Assembly (NCBI GenBank): GCA_029001845.1
Contig: JAREWP010000071.1
Location: forward strand, 1-52,640
Source: Candidatus Magnetocorallium paracelense
GTDB taxonomy: Bacteria > Nitrospirota > Thermodesulfovibrionia > Thermodesulfovibrionales > Magnetobacteriaceae
Length of the DNA: 52,640 bases
Direction of reading: 5' to 3'
Part shown: one piece after another, positions 8,083 to 16,764 of the stretch
Position numbering within the stretch: the stretch's first letter is position 1
How the letters are laid out: each line of letters opens with the position of its first letter
Translations under genes and position numbers: made by a program
Notes under the pieces: generated by a model
Seen by the model: only the letters and a program-made list of their open reading frames with translations
The model's database searches: none
What the model was told of the DNA's origin: nothing

Positions 8083-8531
8083 GGGGTGAAGCACCTTCCG
8101 ACGGAAGCGGGTCATGTTTGAGAAGGCGCAGCGAAGCGGAGCCTTCGAGTTTAGCCGATGAAGGCGGATGGTGCTTTGCTCCTTAGTCGCTTATAAATGA
8201 AATTGTGCGCAAAAAAGCAACAATATTTTTGATTGTCACAGTTTTAGCTTTTATTTATAAGGCTTTTAAGCATATAGAAATATGCACTGACTTTTTAAAA
8301 TAAAGCTGCGAAAGCAGCGATTTACTCCCTCTCCCCTTTTGAAGGGGGAGAGGGTTGGGGTGAGGGGGTGCGGTAAGGTACTCGATAGGGTAACGCTTCT
8401 CCACCGTCACCCCTCACCTTAATCCTCTCCCCTCAAGGGGAGAGGAGACTTGAAGGGAATTTCTTCGAAATTCCCCAAACCTCTTTGGTTCCGGCTATGC
8501 CGGGTTAGGTTAATGACAGTGCTTCGACATC
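8054..8531. mobile_element. family A element A3 carrying a nested family D insertion
   Basis: A 12-bp direct repeat TGCTTCGACATC lies at 8054-8065 and 8520-8531. Between them the left 120 bp is a typical family A element, but its right inverted end is split: CCTTAG at 8181-8186 and TTAGGTTAATGACA from 8505. The intervening piece is an independent insertion. The whole composite separates the glycosyltransferase at 6856 from the membrane protein at 8554, which were formerly two bases apart. It fills the gap 8083-8553. Confidence 0.85.
8187..8504. mobile_element. family D repeat nested inside A3
   Basis: The insertion is bounded by TTAG at 8183-8186 and 8505-8508. Its left part (CTTATAAATGAAATTGTGCG, then CAAAAAAG) has a reverse-complement relative at about 34093-34140. 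Its middle has two GC-rich inverted pairs, CCCTCTCCCC with GGGGGAGAGGG and then CCTCTCCCCTC with GAGGGG-type arms. No ORF of interest is inside. The match to the 34 kb copy shows that it is a dispersed repeat and not unique DNA. Confidence 0.6.
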
Positions 8532-8553
8532 TACAGAAAAACAAAGGATAATA

Positions 8554-9942
8554 ATGATCGGAATCTTATCTGCAATTTTCCTTCCCGCCATTTTAGGCTT
8601 TCTGGTAATATCAATATTACCGAAAGCCCAAAGCGAAGCTTCTCTCTATGAAATAATCGCCCTCTCCTATCCTGTGGGAACATTTCTCTTAACTCTTCAA
8701 ATGTTTGTAACAGGAGTGCTGAGAGTACCTGTAACGATAAATTATTTACTGCCCATCATACTGTTCGAAATTGTCATACTCTCATTTATCACAATCAGAC
8801 AAAAAAAACAAAAACAACACGCTTCCCATAATACTTTTACTCCCCCGCCTTCCCCTGCCCATATAAAAATGATAAGAAAACTCTTGATTACCCTACTCTC
8901 TATATGGCTCATATTCAAAACAGGTTCTATCATTACAGATACATGGTTAAGACCGATCTTTGCCTGGGATTCGTGGACAAACTGGGCAGCCAGGGCAAAA
9001 ATAATCTTCTATTCAGGCGCTGTCTCCATGGAGGAGATGATAAAAAACTACACACACACATCAACGCTGAAAACTTTTATCGCCTACCCCCTTCACACGC
9101 CCCTGCTTCAGGTATGGTTCGCTCTTCTTTCCGGTAAATTCGATGAAGTGCTCGTCAAGATGTGGAGTCCCTTTTACCTGCTCTCCATGGTTGCCTACTT
9201 ATTTTTCTTTACAAAAAAACAGTCCGGAAGCCTCTTCTCTCTGCTCCTATGTGTTATATTTATAAGTTCTCCTCTTCTCTCCTTTCACGCCACCGATGTA
9301 TACAGCGATCTGGCTCTGAGTTCTTTTATCTTCTTTGCTCTTACGTCCTTTTATAACGTACTAAAGGGCAAGTACGCCTTTTTACCGCTTACAGTCATAT
9401 TCACATGCGCCGCAGTTTTTACCAAAGAGGAAGGTCTGTTTTTCGCATTGCCGTTGTTAACCTCATTTTTCCTTTATCTCTTTAGAAACAGCCACAGAGA
9501 ACTCCCATATAAAAAACTCATTCCAATGTTATCCCCGCTTATCCTGATAATTCCCTGGTTTATATATAAATTTTCAGGCGGCTACATTATCGGCCTCTCA
9601 AATACGGAATATAACTACAGCCTCGATTTCATATTTTTCTTTAAAATGATCACAAAAACCATATACCGAATTGTTCTTCTAGATAACTTCAACATCATCT
9701 TCCTCTTCTTTCCCATACTCATCGTAGTATCAGGTCGTCCTTCCAGGGAGTTTCTATATCTCCTATTCCCTCTCTTATGCTACGCCCTCTTTTTTATCTG
9801 CCTTTACTCATTTGTCCCCTTCTATCATGAACATCTCACTGCAATCACATCATGCTACCGAAACATGCTCACATACTATCCGGCCACTTTTTTTCTGACA
9901 ACGATTCTGCTTATAAAAATAAAATCGTCCCACTCCCTATAG
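8554..9942 (+). CDS. multi-pass membrane protein, GT39/GT83-like glycosyltransferase
   Basis: The 462-residue protein has about ten or more membrane segments, beginning at residues 3-22, 31-53 and 62-82. A soluble-looking Lys/Pro stretch lies at 84-105. After the fourth segment the loop reads PIFAWDSWTNWAARAK (135-149), and later KEEGLFFALP. An acidic or Trp-rich loop after the first hydrophobic block is the hallmark of GT-C enzymes that use polyprenyl-phosphate sugars (ArnT/PMT type). I infer transfer of a sugar from a lipid carrier outside the membrane. AAAGGA precedes the ATG by a few bases. It was originally directly coupled to the glycosyltransferase at 6856 and is now separated by A3. 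A flippase-like or O-antigen ligase-like role remains possible. Confidence 0.7.
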   Translation: MIGILSAIFLPAILGFLVISILPKAQSEASLYEIIALSYPVGTFLLTLQMFVTGVLRVPVTINYLLPIILFEIVILSFITIRQKKQKQHASHNTFTPPPSPAHIKMIRKLLITLLSIWLIFKTGSIITDTWLRPIFAWDSWTNWAARAKIIFYSGAVSMEEMIKNYTHTSTLKTFIAYPLHTPLLQVWFALLSGKFDEVLVKMWSPFYLLSMVAYLFFFTKKQSGSLFSLLLCVIFISSPLLSFHATDVYSDLALSSFIFFALTSFYNVLKGKYAFLPLTVIFTCAAVFTKEEGLFFALPLLTSFFLYLFRNSHRELPYKKLIPMLSPLILIIPWFIYKFSGGYIIGLSNTEYNYSLDFIFFFKMITKTIYRIVLLDNFNIIFLFFPILIVVSGRPSREFLYLLFPLLCYALFFICLYSFVPFYHEHLTAITSCYRNMLTYYPATFFLTTILLIKIKSSHSL

Positions 9943-10017
9943 AGAAGTATTTCTTCTCCTGATATACAGCATTCTCAACAGGATAGAGGGCTGATCACCG
10001 GAAGGAGCTGATTTTTC

Positions 10018-10143
10018 AAGCCTGATTGGCATAAAAAAACATTAGAAGCACAGTTCCACTGTCCTGTGGACATTGTCAGATATAGAGATGGAATGAATGA
10101 ATATTTGAAGTATCGAATAGGCAGAGAGGCAGTTTATGTATGA
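10018..10143 (+). pseudogene. minimal nucleotidyltransferase (MNT/MntA-like) C-terminal fragment
   Basis: The frame is open from just after a TGA at 10009-10011 and ends at TGA 10141-10143. It reads CPVDIVRYRDGMNEYL then KYRIGREAVYV, which is the usual end of small MNT-fold nucleotidyltransferases (VDIV...lk.RI..EAVYV), the antitoxin partner of HEPN toxins. The catalytic GSxxxG...DxD part is absent, as is any HEPN gene. It is a decayed remnant. The rest of 9943-10229 holds nothing I recognise. Confidence 0.6.
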
Positions 10144-10229
10144 TAGAGAGTTAGTTAAATGGAGATTATACTTAAAATCGTGTCTGATGGTCGCTTAGTG
10201 GGTTAGGTACAGATTCCAAATTATACTAT

Positions 10230-12563
10230 TTAAATATTCTCGACCATTTCCCATATAGCGCAGGGACAGACACCGGCGCAAAAGCCACAACCGATGCAGA
10301 TCGATTCGTCTACAATATATTCGAAGGAACCGTCTTCGTGCTCTTTTCTGCCAATAGCGCCGTAATGACAGGTGGCTTCGCACATGTGGCAGTCTCTGCA
10401 CACGGCGCAGGACATACAGCGGTTGCCTTCGGATTTTATCTCAAAGGGTTCTCCTCTGCATGCCTCATAGTAGGCGTCTTTAATTTTGTCATAGGGAACA
10501 ACGGGTTTTCTCGGAGGTCTGTGATAGGATATACCGGAAAAGAGAGTGTGAATCGCCTCGGCGGCCTTTCTGCCGTGCCCTATGGCGTCCGTTACAAGAC
10601 CTAACCTTGTGGCGTCGCCAATGGCGTACACCTTGGGATCGGAAGTATGACCCACTTCATCCGATTCGATCCATCCGTTTTTATCGGTATGCACACCGGG
10701 AGGCAGAAAATCCGTAACAGGGGTGTCACCAATAGAGACAACGACAATATCTGCATCCATTGTAGAACCGTCGTTAAAATATATCTTTTTCTCGCTCTTA
10801 ATATATTTATCCGTAAACCTTGGCCACACGATTTGAGTGCCAAGAGACTCGGCAATCTCCAACTCATCACCAAAGGCAGCCGGTTTCTGAATATCCACGG
10901 CAGTTACCTTGGAGGCGCCGCAGTGAAAAGCCTGAGCCGCAACATCCATACCTACATTCCCGGCGCCTACAATAACGACGGAACTTCCTTTTAAATCGGG
11001 AGGATTACCAAGATTGATTCCCTTTAGAAAATCATAGGCAGTCACCATATCATCGGCGCCCTGGCATTTCATTTTACGAGGCTTATGAGCGCCACAGGCC
11101 AATACAACGGCATCATGAGATTTATGGATTTCATCGAAAACCTCTTTATCCACCTTCTTCCCTGTATGAACGGTAATTCCCACTTCAGAAAATCTGGACA
11201 GCTCTTTTTTAAGAACCTCCTGGGGGAGTCTTTCTCTGGGTATACAGAGCTCGATTTTACCGCCCAACTTCTCTTCGGCCTCATATAAATCCACGCTGTG
11301 CCCTTTTAAACCAAGCTGCCATGCAGCGGAAAGACCTCCGGGGCCGCCTCCGATTACGGCAACTCTTTTATCCGTCTTTTTATCAGGTTTAGGGGCCTCA
11401 ACCTCAAGACTGACCCTACCCAACTCTTTGATATTAAGAGGATTATCCACAACGGAACGGGTACAGGCATTCATACAGAGGTTAGGACAAATTTCTCCGC
11501 ATACAGTAGCCGGAAGAGGACTATACTGTAAAACCAGATTAAGAGCTTCGTGCAGTCTGTTCGATCTTATAAGCTGCGCGCGCTTCTGTGTCGGTATTCC
11601 GCTGGGGCAGTTATACTCGCATGGAGGAGCGTATTTTTTATTATGCCAGAGAGGTTTATACCTCCTCTCCTCTCCTGTCGTGACATAGGGAAGCACTGTT
11701 TGAGGATGGGTTAAATACTCTCCGAATATACCGCCATCCCCTACTCCCGGCTCCCACAGCTCATTGCGGAATTCGGCAATACTCATTTTAAATGATTTTC
11801 TCTGTGCTCTCTCCTGCGCCGTATATGGAATGAGTTTCTTCCAATCCTCTATGGACTTTGCAAGTTCGTCATAATACTCTGTTCTCTGTATAGCATTCAG
11901 ATAGGGCTTCATATTATCTGTGAGCCACTGCCAGTCCTGATCCGTTAAGTCGAGAAGTTTCACATCCGACTCACTGTACCCCTCCAAAGGGCCGCGAAAA
12001 TAAACGACTCCTCCTACCATGCCGACACAGGGTCTGTAACCGAGTACGTTTTTCGGATTCCTGGGATTTACGCCACAAACAACGGCTATACCGCCGGCCT
12101 TGAATTCCGCAAATGTATCGCCTACATCTCTGAAGTACCACGACTGGGGAGGTTCGAAACGGGGATTGTGTTTTGTCATGGTGTCGCATCTGGCGCCGCC
12201 GCCGCCCTGTACATAAAGTTTGCCCTGTGCGCCGGCGTTATGGGCACCATTTGTAACGTCGCCGAGAACTGTTATATCGGCGCCGCAATTTATCCATCCC
12301 ACATCATCGGATACGCTTCCATCGACAACTATCTCTGTACCGAACATCCCCATGCTTCCCAGTCTCTGTCCTACAGGGCCTTTGACAGTCAGTTTAACTG
12401 ACTCGCCTCTGGGCCAGATTCTTCCGCCTATACCGTGCTGACCGCCTGCAATTACGTGCAACTCCCTTGCACCTTCCTCCACGGCGCTCTGAATACGCTC
12501 TTCCAGAACCCTGGAAGAAAGACGTTCGTTATTTAGGGCGCCTTCTATTGTAATTTTTTTCAT
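10230..12563 (-). CDS. glutamate synthase GXGXG domain fused to NAD(P)H oxidoreductase with Fe-S clusters
   Basis: This 777-residue protein joins two usual glutamate synthase parts. Residues 1-210 are the GXGXG beta-helix found at the C-terminus of the large subunit (HVIAGGQHGIGGRIW, VDGSVSDDVGWIN, AGAQGKLYVQGGGGARCD). From about 310 it is the small-subunit type FAD/NAD(P) oxidoreductase: Cys cluster CEYNCPSGIP and CGEICPNLCMNAC, FAD-binding VIGGGPGGLSAAW, and NAD(P)-binding VIVGAGNVGMDVA. The end adds a ferredoxin-like region with C716-C719-C722-C725-C728-C732 and C756-C759-C762-C766-C768. It would pass electrons from NAD(P)H to the synthase subunit encoded 21 bases upstream. Split synthases of this type are known from archaea and several anaerobic bacteria. 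Confidence 0.88.
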   Translation of the reverse strand: MKKITIEGALNNERLSSRVLEERIQSAVEEGARELHVIAGGQHGIGGRIWPRGESVKLTVKGPVGQRLGSMGMFGTEIVVDGSVSDDVGWINCGADITVLGDVTNGAHNAGAQGKLYVQGGGGARCDTMTKHNPRFEPPQSWYFRDVGDTFAEFKAGGIAVVCGVNPRNPKNVLGYRPCVGMVGGVVYFRGPLEGYSESDVKLLDLTDQDWQWLTDNMKPYLNAIQRTEYYDELAKSIEDWKKLIPYTAQERAQRKSFKMSIAEFRNELWEPGVGDGGIFGEYLTHPQTVLPYVTTGEERRYKPLWHNKKYAPPCEYNCPSGIPTQKRAQLIRSNRLHEALNLVLQYSPLPATVCGEICPNLCMNACTRSVVDNPLNIKELGRVSLEVEAPKPDKKTDKRVAVIGGGPGGLSAAWQLGLKGHSVDLYEAEEKLGGKIELCIPRERLPQEVLKKELSRFSEVGITVHTGKKVDKEVFDEIHKSHDAVVLACGAHKPRKMKCQGADDMVTAYDFLKGINLGNPPDLKGSSVVIVGAGNVGMDVAAQAFHCGASKVTAVDIQKPAAFGDELEIAESLGTQIVWPRFTDKYIKSEKKIYFNDGSTMDADIVVVSIGDTPVTDFLPPGVHTDKNGWIESDEVGHTSDPKVYAIGDATRLGLVTDAIGHGRKAAEAIHTLFSGISYHRPPRKPVVPYDKIKDAYYEACRGEPFEIKSEGNRCMSCAVCRDCHMCEATCHYGAIGRKEHEDGSFEYIVDESICIGCGFCAGVCPCAIWEMVENI

Positions 12564-12584
12564 TTTTGCTGTAATTCCCTTACA

Positions 12585-14246
12585 CTAACATGCATAACTG
12601 ATCTGAAGCCTCTCTGCAACAGCCCTGTCATCGGCGCTCAAAGCGTCGGACATGCCGATAGGCAGTTCGGTGCTCCTTCCCATTGGAGCAAAGATTTTTT
12701 TCAATTCTATATCAAGGGATTTATAGACTTCCACAACTCTCTCAGCCACTTTGTCCGGGTCAAGTCTTCTGTATAACTTTGGATCCTGCGTAGTAATACC
12801 TCTGGGGCATTTTCCTATATTACAAACATTGCATCTGTTATGCTCGTCGCCGAGGCAGGCAGCGGCAGCCTGCATTATATATTTACCTATTGATATGGCA
12901 GAAGCTCCCAGCATAAAGAGCGCCGCCGAATTGGCTGCAAGATTTCCCTTTCGTCCGACACCACCTGCAGCGATAAGAGGGATTTCATTCTGCTTACCGG
13001 ACTTTACAAGATCGAGGTAACACTCCCGGAGATTGGAAGCAAGGGGATGACCCATTTTATCCATTGATACATTATAAGCCGCTCCTGTTCCGCCGTCCTC
13101 TCCGTCTATGGAAAGAGCCGCGGCATAGGGATTTCTTACAAGGTTGTTTAAAACGGACTTGGCCGTTCTGGAACCGGAAATTTTGGGATAAACAGGGACT
13201 CTGAAACCCCAGGCCATTGACATTGACTGAATCATCTTGGCGACGGCTTCTTCAATAGAGTACTTCGTCTGATGCGTAGGCGGCGACGGCAAATCGACAC
13301 CCTGTGGCACACCCCTTATTTCGGAAATCAGCTTTAGCACCTTATGCGCCATGAGCAGGCCGCCGTCTCCCGGTTTAGCTCCCTGACCATACTTGATTTC
13401 AATTGCACAGGGATCTTCTACCATTTCCGGTATGGCTCGAACGATCTCGTCCCATCCGAAATAACCGGATGCAATTTGAGGAATGAAATATTTAATAAAT
13501 CTTGACTTAAGAAGACGCCTCGGAATACCACCCTCGCCGGAACACATGACAACCGGCATCTTTTCCACTTCATTGAGATATGTAATGCCCATAGCCAGCC
13601 CCTCCCACATAGTAGGGGAAAGAGCGCCCACTGACATACTGCCTATCATAACAGGGTAAATCTCTCTTACCGGCGGTACGAATTTGCCTGCGCTTTTATT
13701 TAAAATCAGTTTACCATTGTCTTCGATTAAGGGGAGTTCTTCGGCAGGTAAAATTCTTCCAAGGTAAGTCCTTATTCTGAATTCATGTCTTCCTGCATCG
13801 AGAGCAGGGTCGGTAAGCATGGAAATTCTCGTGAATTTCAGTCTGTCCAGAGTTGAGGTCTCGGGGTCATTCCTTCTGCCGCCTCTTCTGTATGGATGAC
13901 CGCCTTCGTTTTTATGAAACAAAAATTTATGTTGTGGATTATATTCCGGCTCTATTGCATCGTTCGGGCACACCAGGTTGCACGTAGCGCAGCCTGTGCA
14001 GAACTTTTGAATGTCAGACGTCTGTCTGACAACTGTTTCTACGCTTCTTTCGCTCTTTGGTTCAGGGGAAAGACCGATGGATTTTATTTGTCTCTTGACT
14101 ACAACTGAAGGCTCTATGGCGAACATAGGGCACACCGCGGTGCATCTGCCGCATCTTTTACACCTGTCGTCTCTCCATCTGATTATGTATGGAAAGTCCT
14201 GTGCAGTCAGTTCGTGATTGTTGTCCAGCCTTGTAGCTGGTTCCAT
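12585..14246 (-). CDS. glutamate synthase, FMN/3Fe-4S synthase subunit with ferredoxin domain
   Basis: The 553-residue subunit makes glutamate from 2-oxoglutarate and ammonia. Residues 29-39 and 83-93 hold two ferredoxin-type 4Fe-4S motifs (CKRCGRCTAVCP, CTGCATCNLVCP). The FMN-binding barrel follows, with GEGGIPRR, KYGQGAKPGDGGLL and DGEDGGTGAAYNVS. The 3Fe-4S motif of glutamate synthases is C472-C475-C480 (CNVCNIGKCPRG). The ATG at 14244-14246 is supported by GAGGAGG about seven bases upstream, although it overlaps the amidotransferase gene by 40 bases. That overlap is long and suggests coupled translation. The N-terminal ferredoxin suggests that reduced ferredoxin or the partner's C-terminal clusters could be the electron source. 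Confidence 0.92.
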   Translation of the reverse strand: MEPATRLDNNHELTAQDFPYIIRWRDDRCKRCGRCTAVCPMFAIEPSVVVKRQIKSIGLSPEPKSERSVETVVRQTSDIQKFCTGCATCNLVCPNDAIEPEYNPQHKFLFHKNEGGHPYRRGGRRNDPETSTLDRLKFTRISMLTDPALDAGRHEFRIRTYLGRILPAEELPLIEDNGKLILNKSAGKFVPPVREIYPVMIGSMSVGALSPTMWEGLAMGITYLNEVEKMPVVMCSGEGGIPRRLLKSRFIKYFIPQIASGYFGWDEIVRAIPEMVEDPCAIEIKYGQGAKPGDGGLLMAHKVLKLISEIRGVPQGVDLPSPPTHQTKYSIEEAVAKMIQSMSMAWGFRVPVYPKISGSRTAKSVLNNLVRNPYAAALSIDGEDGGTGAAYNVSMDKMGHPLASNLRECYLDLVKSGKQNEIPLIAAGGVGRKGNLAANSAALFMLGASAISIGKYIMQAAAACLGDEHNRCNVCNIGKCPRGITTQDPKLYRRLDPDKVAERVVEVYKSLDIELKKIFAPMGRSTELPIGMSDALSADDRAVAERLQISYAC

Positions 14247-15334
14247 ATCTTAACCTCCTCGGCTCCCGGTGTAACAATAACCATATCGTACTTCATCGGA
14301 AAAACATCTTTTGTTCGGTCACGACTGGAAACGGCGCTTTCCAGTCCGCACTCTTCAGACATCATTCCAACTCTTCCTTTTATTCCGCCAACGACGCCTG
14401 GTCTCAGTTTTTTGGCGTCCTGCACCATGAAGCAGGTACCGTCAGGCATAAAACCGATTACGCAATTGGGGCCGTCAATACATAACGGTCGTAAAGATAT
14501 CTTCAAAAATTCAGCTGCTTCTTTATCTTCCCTCTTCTCGATTTCCGATGTCTTTAAAGGTGTTATCACATCCTTGTAGTATGTTAAGGGGAATCCCAAA
14601 CTCTTACAGGTATAATGAAGAATATGAGCAAAAACCTCACTGTCGCTGTTATATCCAATATAACCGGGAAATCCCCGGCTTATCAAAAATTCTCTTATTG
14701 GAACAAATGCGGTATTTTCACCATTCGTCATTGAACCGAAACCTTGTATGAAAAAGGGATGGCAGGCATATAAATTGATGGCGTAATTGGTATTCTGTCT
14801 TCCCTGGGCAAAGATTATTTTAGCCTTTAACTGAGAATTGTCAAGACCAAAAAATTCGCATAATTGCAAAGGATCGCCTACCTCTTTCAAGGTAATAATA
14901 TCCGGGAAAAAGGAGAATACGATGATAGACTCATCTTTTTCTCCCATTGCTCTGAGATAGAGTCTTGTCTTTAACAGCAGGTTTTCCTTTTCATCAGAGG
15001 ATTTATCTTTGTATTCATCAGGATAATCGTAGACTCTTGCAAAGTAATAATCTCTGCTTTCTATACCTTTTACAGGCTTGATCTTTGGAGTCCAGGTATA
15101 TTTGAGTTTAAATCCGCTTTTGTTAAAAAAGACATCCATTTTATGCAGGCCGTCTTTGGAGCAGATGCCTGAAAGAATTGGAAAATCTTTTAAAGATTCG
15201 AATTCTCCACCCAGATTTTTCAGAATCAGCCCCATACCGGAGCCGTCGTGACCCTCTTTCATAGTTTCAAGGGCAAGGATGTTATCTAGAGGCGAGAAAA
15301 ATTCATTCGATGTTATGGCGCATAATCTACACAT
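14207..15334 (-). CDS. glutamate synthase, class II glutamine amidotransferase subunit
   Basis: The 375-residue protein begins MCRLCAI, which exposes Cys2 as the Ntn-type nucleophile once Met is removed. Later blocks GHDGSGMGLILKNLGG and FGSMTNGENTAF, followed by YNSDSEVFAHILHY, match the glutaminase domain of glutamate synthases and related amidotransferases. It should release ammonia from glutamine for the synthase subunit. It is first in the three-gene operon, and its 3' end overlaps the next gene by 40 bases. This is the stand-alone form seen in split synthases, where the conventional large subunit is divided into three polypeptides. No clear Shine-Dalgarno site precedes the ATG. Confidence 0.88.
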   Translation of the reverse strand: MCRLCAITSNEFFSPLDNILALETMKEGHDGSGMGLILKNLGGEFESLKDFPILSGICSKDGLHKMDVFFNKSGFKLKYTWTPKIKPVKGIESRDYYFARVYDYPDEYKDKSSDEKENLLLKTRLYLRAMGEKDESIIVFSFFPDIITLKEVGDPLQLCEFFGLDNSQLKAKIIFAQGRQNTNYAINLYACHPFFIQGFGSMTNGENTAFVPIREFLISRGFPGYIGYNSDSEVFAHILHYTCKSLGFPLTYYKDVITPLKTSEIEKREDKEAAEFLKISLRPLCIDGPNCVIGFMPDGTCFMVQDAKKLRPGVVGGIKGRVGMMSEECGLESAVSSRDRTKDVFPMKYDMVIVTPGAEEVKIWNQLQGWTTITN

Positions 15335-15535
15335 AAAATATATTCTTATTTAAAAGCAGGTAACTGGGAATTTATCTGATGCGTTTTAAAAGGACAGTTT
15401 TTGTTTTACATAGCAAAGCTTTGTCATAATATTATATAATTTTTGATGCCTTTGTATTGAAAGCAGTTATTATAACTTTTCCTAATAGTTTTTGCAAACT
15501 AAAAATTCAAAAAGATGACAGCCAAAACAGAAAAG

Positions 15536-15688
15536 TGTAATTCAATACCATTAACTTAAGGGGTGAAGCGCTTTCCGACTAAAGCGGGTCATGTTTGAGA
15601 AGGCGCAGCGAAGCGGAGCCTTCGAGTTTAGCCGCTGAAGGCGGGAGGCGCTTTACTCCTTAAGTTAATGACATTGAAATGTAATTCA
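15536..15688. mobile_element. family A MITE-like element, copy A4, with target-site duplication
   Basis: The body is 15545-15679 (135 bp), between 9-bp direct repeats TGTAATTCA at 15536-15544 and 15680-15688. The two ends read CATTAACTTAAGG, inverted. It lies 26 bp upstream of the nitroreductase ATG, so any promoter for that gene lies in or beyond the element, or in the short piece after it. The rest of the 15335-15714 gap is AT-rich leader of the divergent glutamate synthase operon, with no gene. Confidence 0.87.
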
Positions 15689-15714
15689 CTATTTTTCATC
15701 ATGGAGGTAAGTAC

Positions 15715-16326
15715 ATGAAAAACGATAGAGAGAATCCCAGAGTACCTGAAGTCGAAGTCAACGCCATTTTTACTGACAGGTGGTCTCCAAGATCATTCAC
15801 AGGTGACTCTATACCTGAACATCAATTATTAAGTCTTTTTGAAGCAGCTCGATGGGCGCCTTCCTGCTTTAACGAACAACCGTGGCTCTTTTTTTGTGCA
15901 ACAAACGAAAAGGAAAAGGAGCAATATCTCTCCGTGCTTGCTGAAAAGAACCGTGCATGGGCATCGAAAGCGCCTGTACTTATCTTTCTGGCGTCGAGAA
16001 AAAGCTTCTCACAAAATGGAGACCTTAACGAATGGTCGGAATTCGACGCCGGGGCGGCATGGATGTCCTTGGCATTGCAGGCAAGATATCTGGGACTTTA
16101 CGCCCATGCAATGGCCGGCTTTGACAGAGACAAGGCCCACGATGTGCTAAAAGCACCACAGGAAGATTATAAAATAATGGCTGCCATCGCAGTTGGAAGA
16201 AAGGGCGATCCCGACGATCTTCCCGAGGAGATTAGAAAAATGGAAAAACCAAACACCAGAAAACCCCTGTCCGAAATGCTAAACAGTGGCAGTTTTACGA
16301 AAATCGCCCGGCAGAAGACCGTGTAA
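15715..16326 (+). CDS. nitroreductase-family FMN oxidoreductase
   Basis: The 203-residue protein has the nitroreductase layout. The FMN-phosphate loop FTDRWSPRSFTGDSIP near residues 19-34 is followed by ARWAPSCFNEQPW (45-57), where SxxNxQPW packs against the flavin, and by the helix EFDAGAAWMSLALQARYLGL. The end reads IMAAIAVGRKGDPDDLPE, also typical. It would reduce nitro compounds or quinones with NAD(P)H as a dimer. The natural substrate is unknown. GGAGG lies nine bases upstream of the ATG. It appears monocistronic, framed by two family A elements, A4 upstream and the short A5 just after the stop. Confidence 0.9.
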   Translation: MKNDRENPRVPEVEVNAIFTDRWSPRSFTGDSIPEHQLLSLFEAARWAPSCFNEQPWLFFCATNEKEKEQYLSVLAEKNRAWASKAPVLIFLASRKSFSQNGDLNEWSEFDAGAAWMSLALQARYLGLYAHAMAGFDRDKAHDVLKAPQEDYKIMAAIAVGRKGDPDDLPEEIRKMEKPNTRKPLSEMLNSGSFTKIARQKTV

Positions 16327-16336
16327 TAACAGGCTA

Positions 16337-16380
16337 AATGTCATTAGCTTAAGGGGTGAAGCACCTTAAGCTAATGGTAC
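16337..16380. repeat. family A deletion derivative A5 (ends only) / possible terminator
   Basis: Only the two inverted ends remain: CATTAGCTTAAGG at 16342-16354 and CCTTAAGCTAATG at 16364-16376, around a 9-base loop. The 13-bp arms are perfect. The outer bases TGTC on the left and GGTAC on the right show that it is in reverse orientation to the other copies. Lying 16 bases after the nitroreductase stop, it could fold as an RNA hairpin and help end that transcript, although no T-run follows. Confidence 0.65.
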
Positions 16381-16764
16381 TTTCTTTCGATTTCTTGTTT
16401 TTAAAATGGAGGCAGCGTCACAACGCAGCCCTTCTTTAGCAATTCATTCACTGAGTTGACGAAGAGAATCTGAAAAAAGAGGCCAAAGAGGTATGTAACG
16501 ATCTCATTGAAAAAGCTTCTTTTACGTTATTATTCTTTTGGGGAGACATTTTTTTAAACACGCTCTGACTCCCGGTCGATTTTTTTTAAAGTGATTCGCT
16601 TTATCAACATAAAGCCACAATCCTGCTTATTGTAATAACAAGAACCCATAATATATAATAACTGCTTCGTCAAGAGAAAGGTCGTTCTCCCTCTTTATGT
16701 ACCGGAGTCAAAACGCCTCTGTATAAAAACAGTTAAACCGGTGATCTGAGACTACTCTGAATAT
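16381..16764. other. gap without a recognised gene
   Basis: This 384-base stretch before cheD shows no ORF with protein-like composition on either strand. It is AT-rich from about 16490 onward, and the last 150 bases are probably the cheD promoter and leader. I see no clear -35/-10 pair and no strong Shine-Dalgarno site. Confidence 0.5.

Noticed and set aside
8742-9356. Small ORFs on both strands within the membrane glycosyltransferase gene
   Set aside because: They are shadows of a long hydrophobic coding region.
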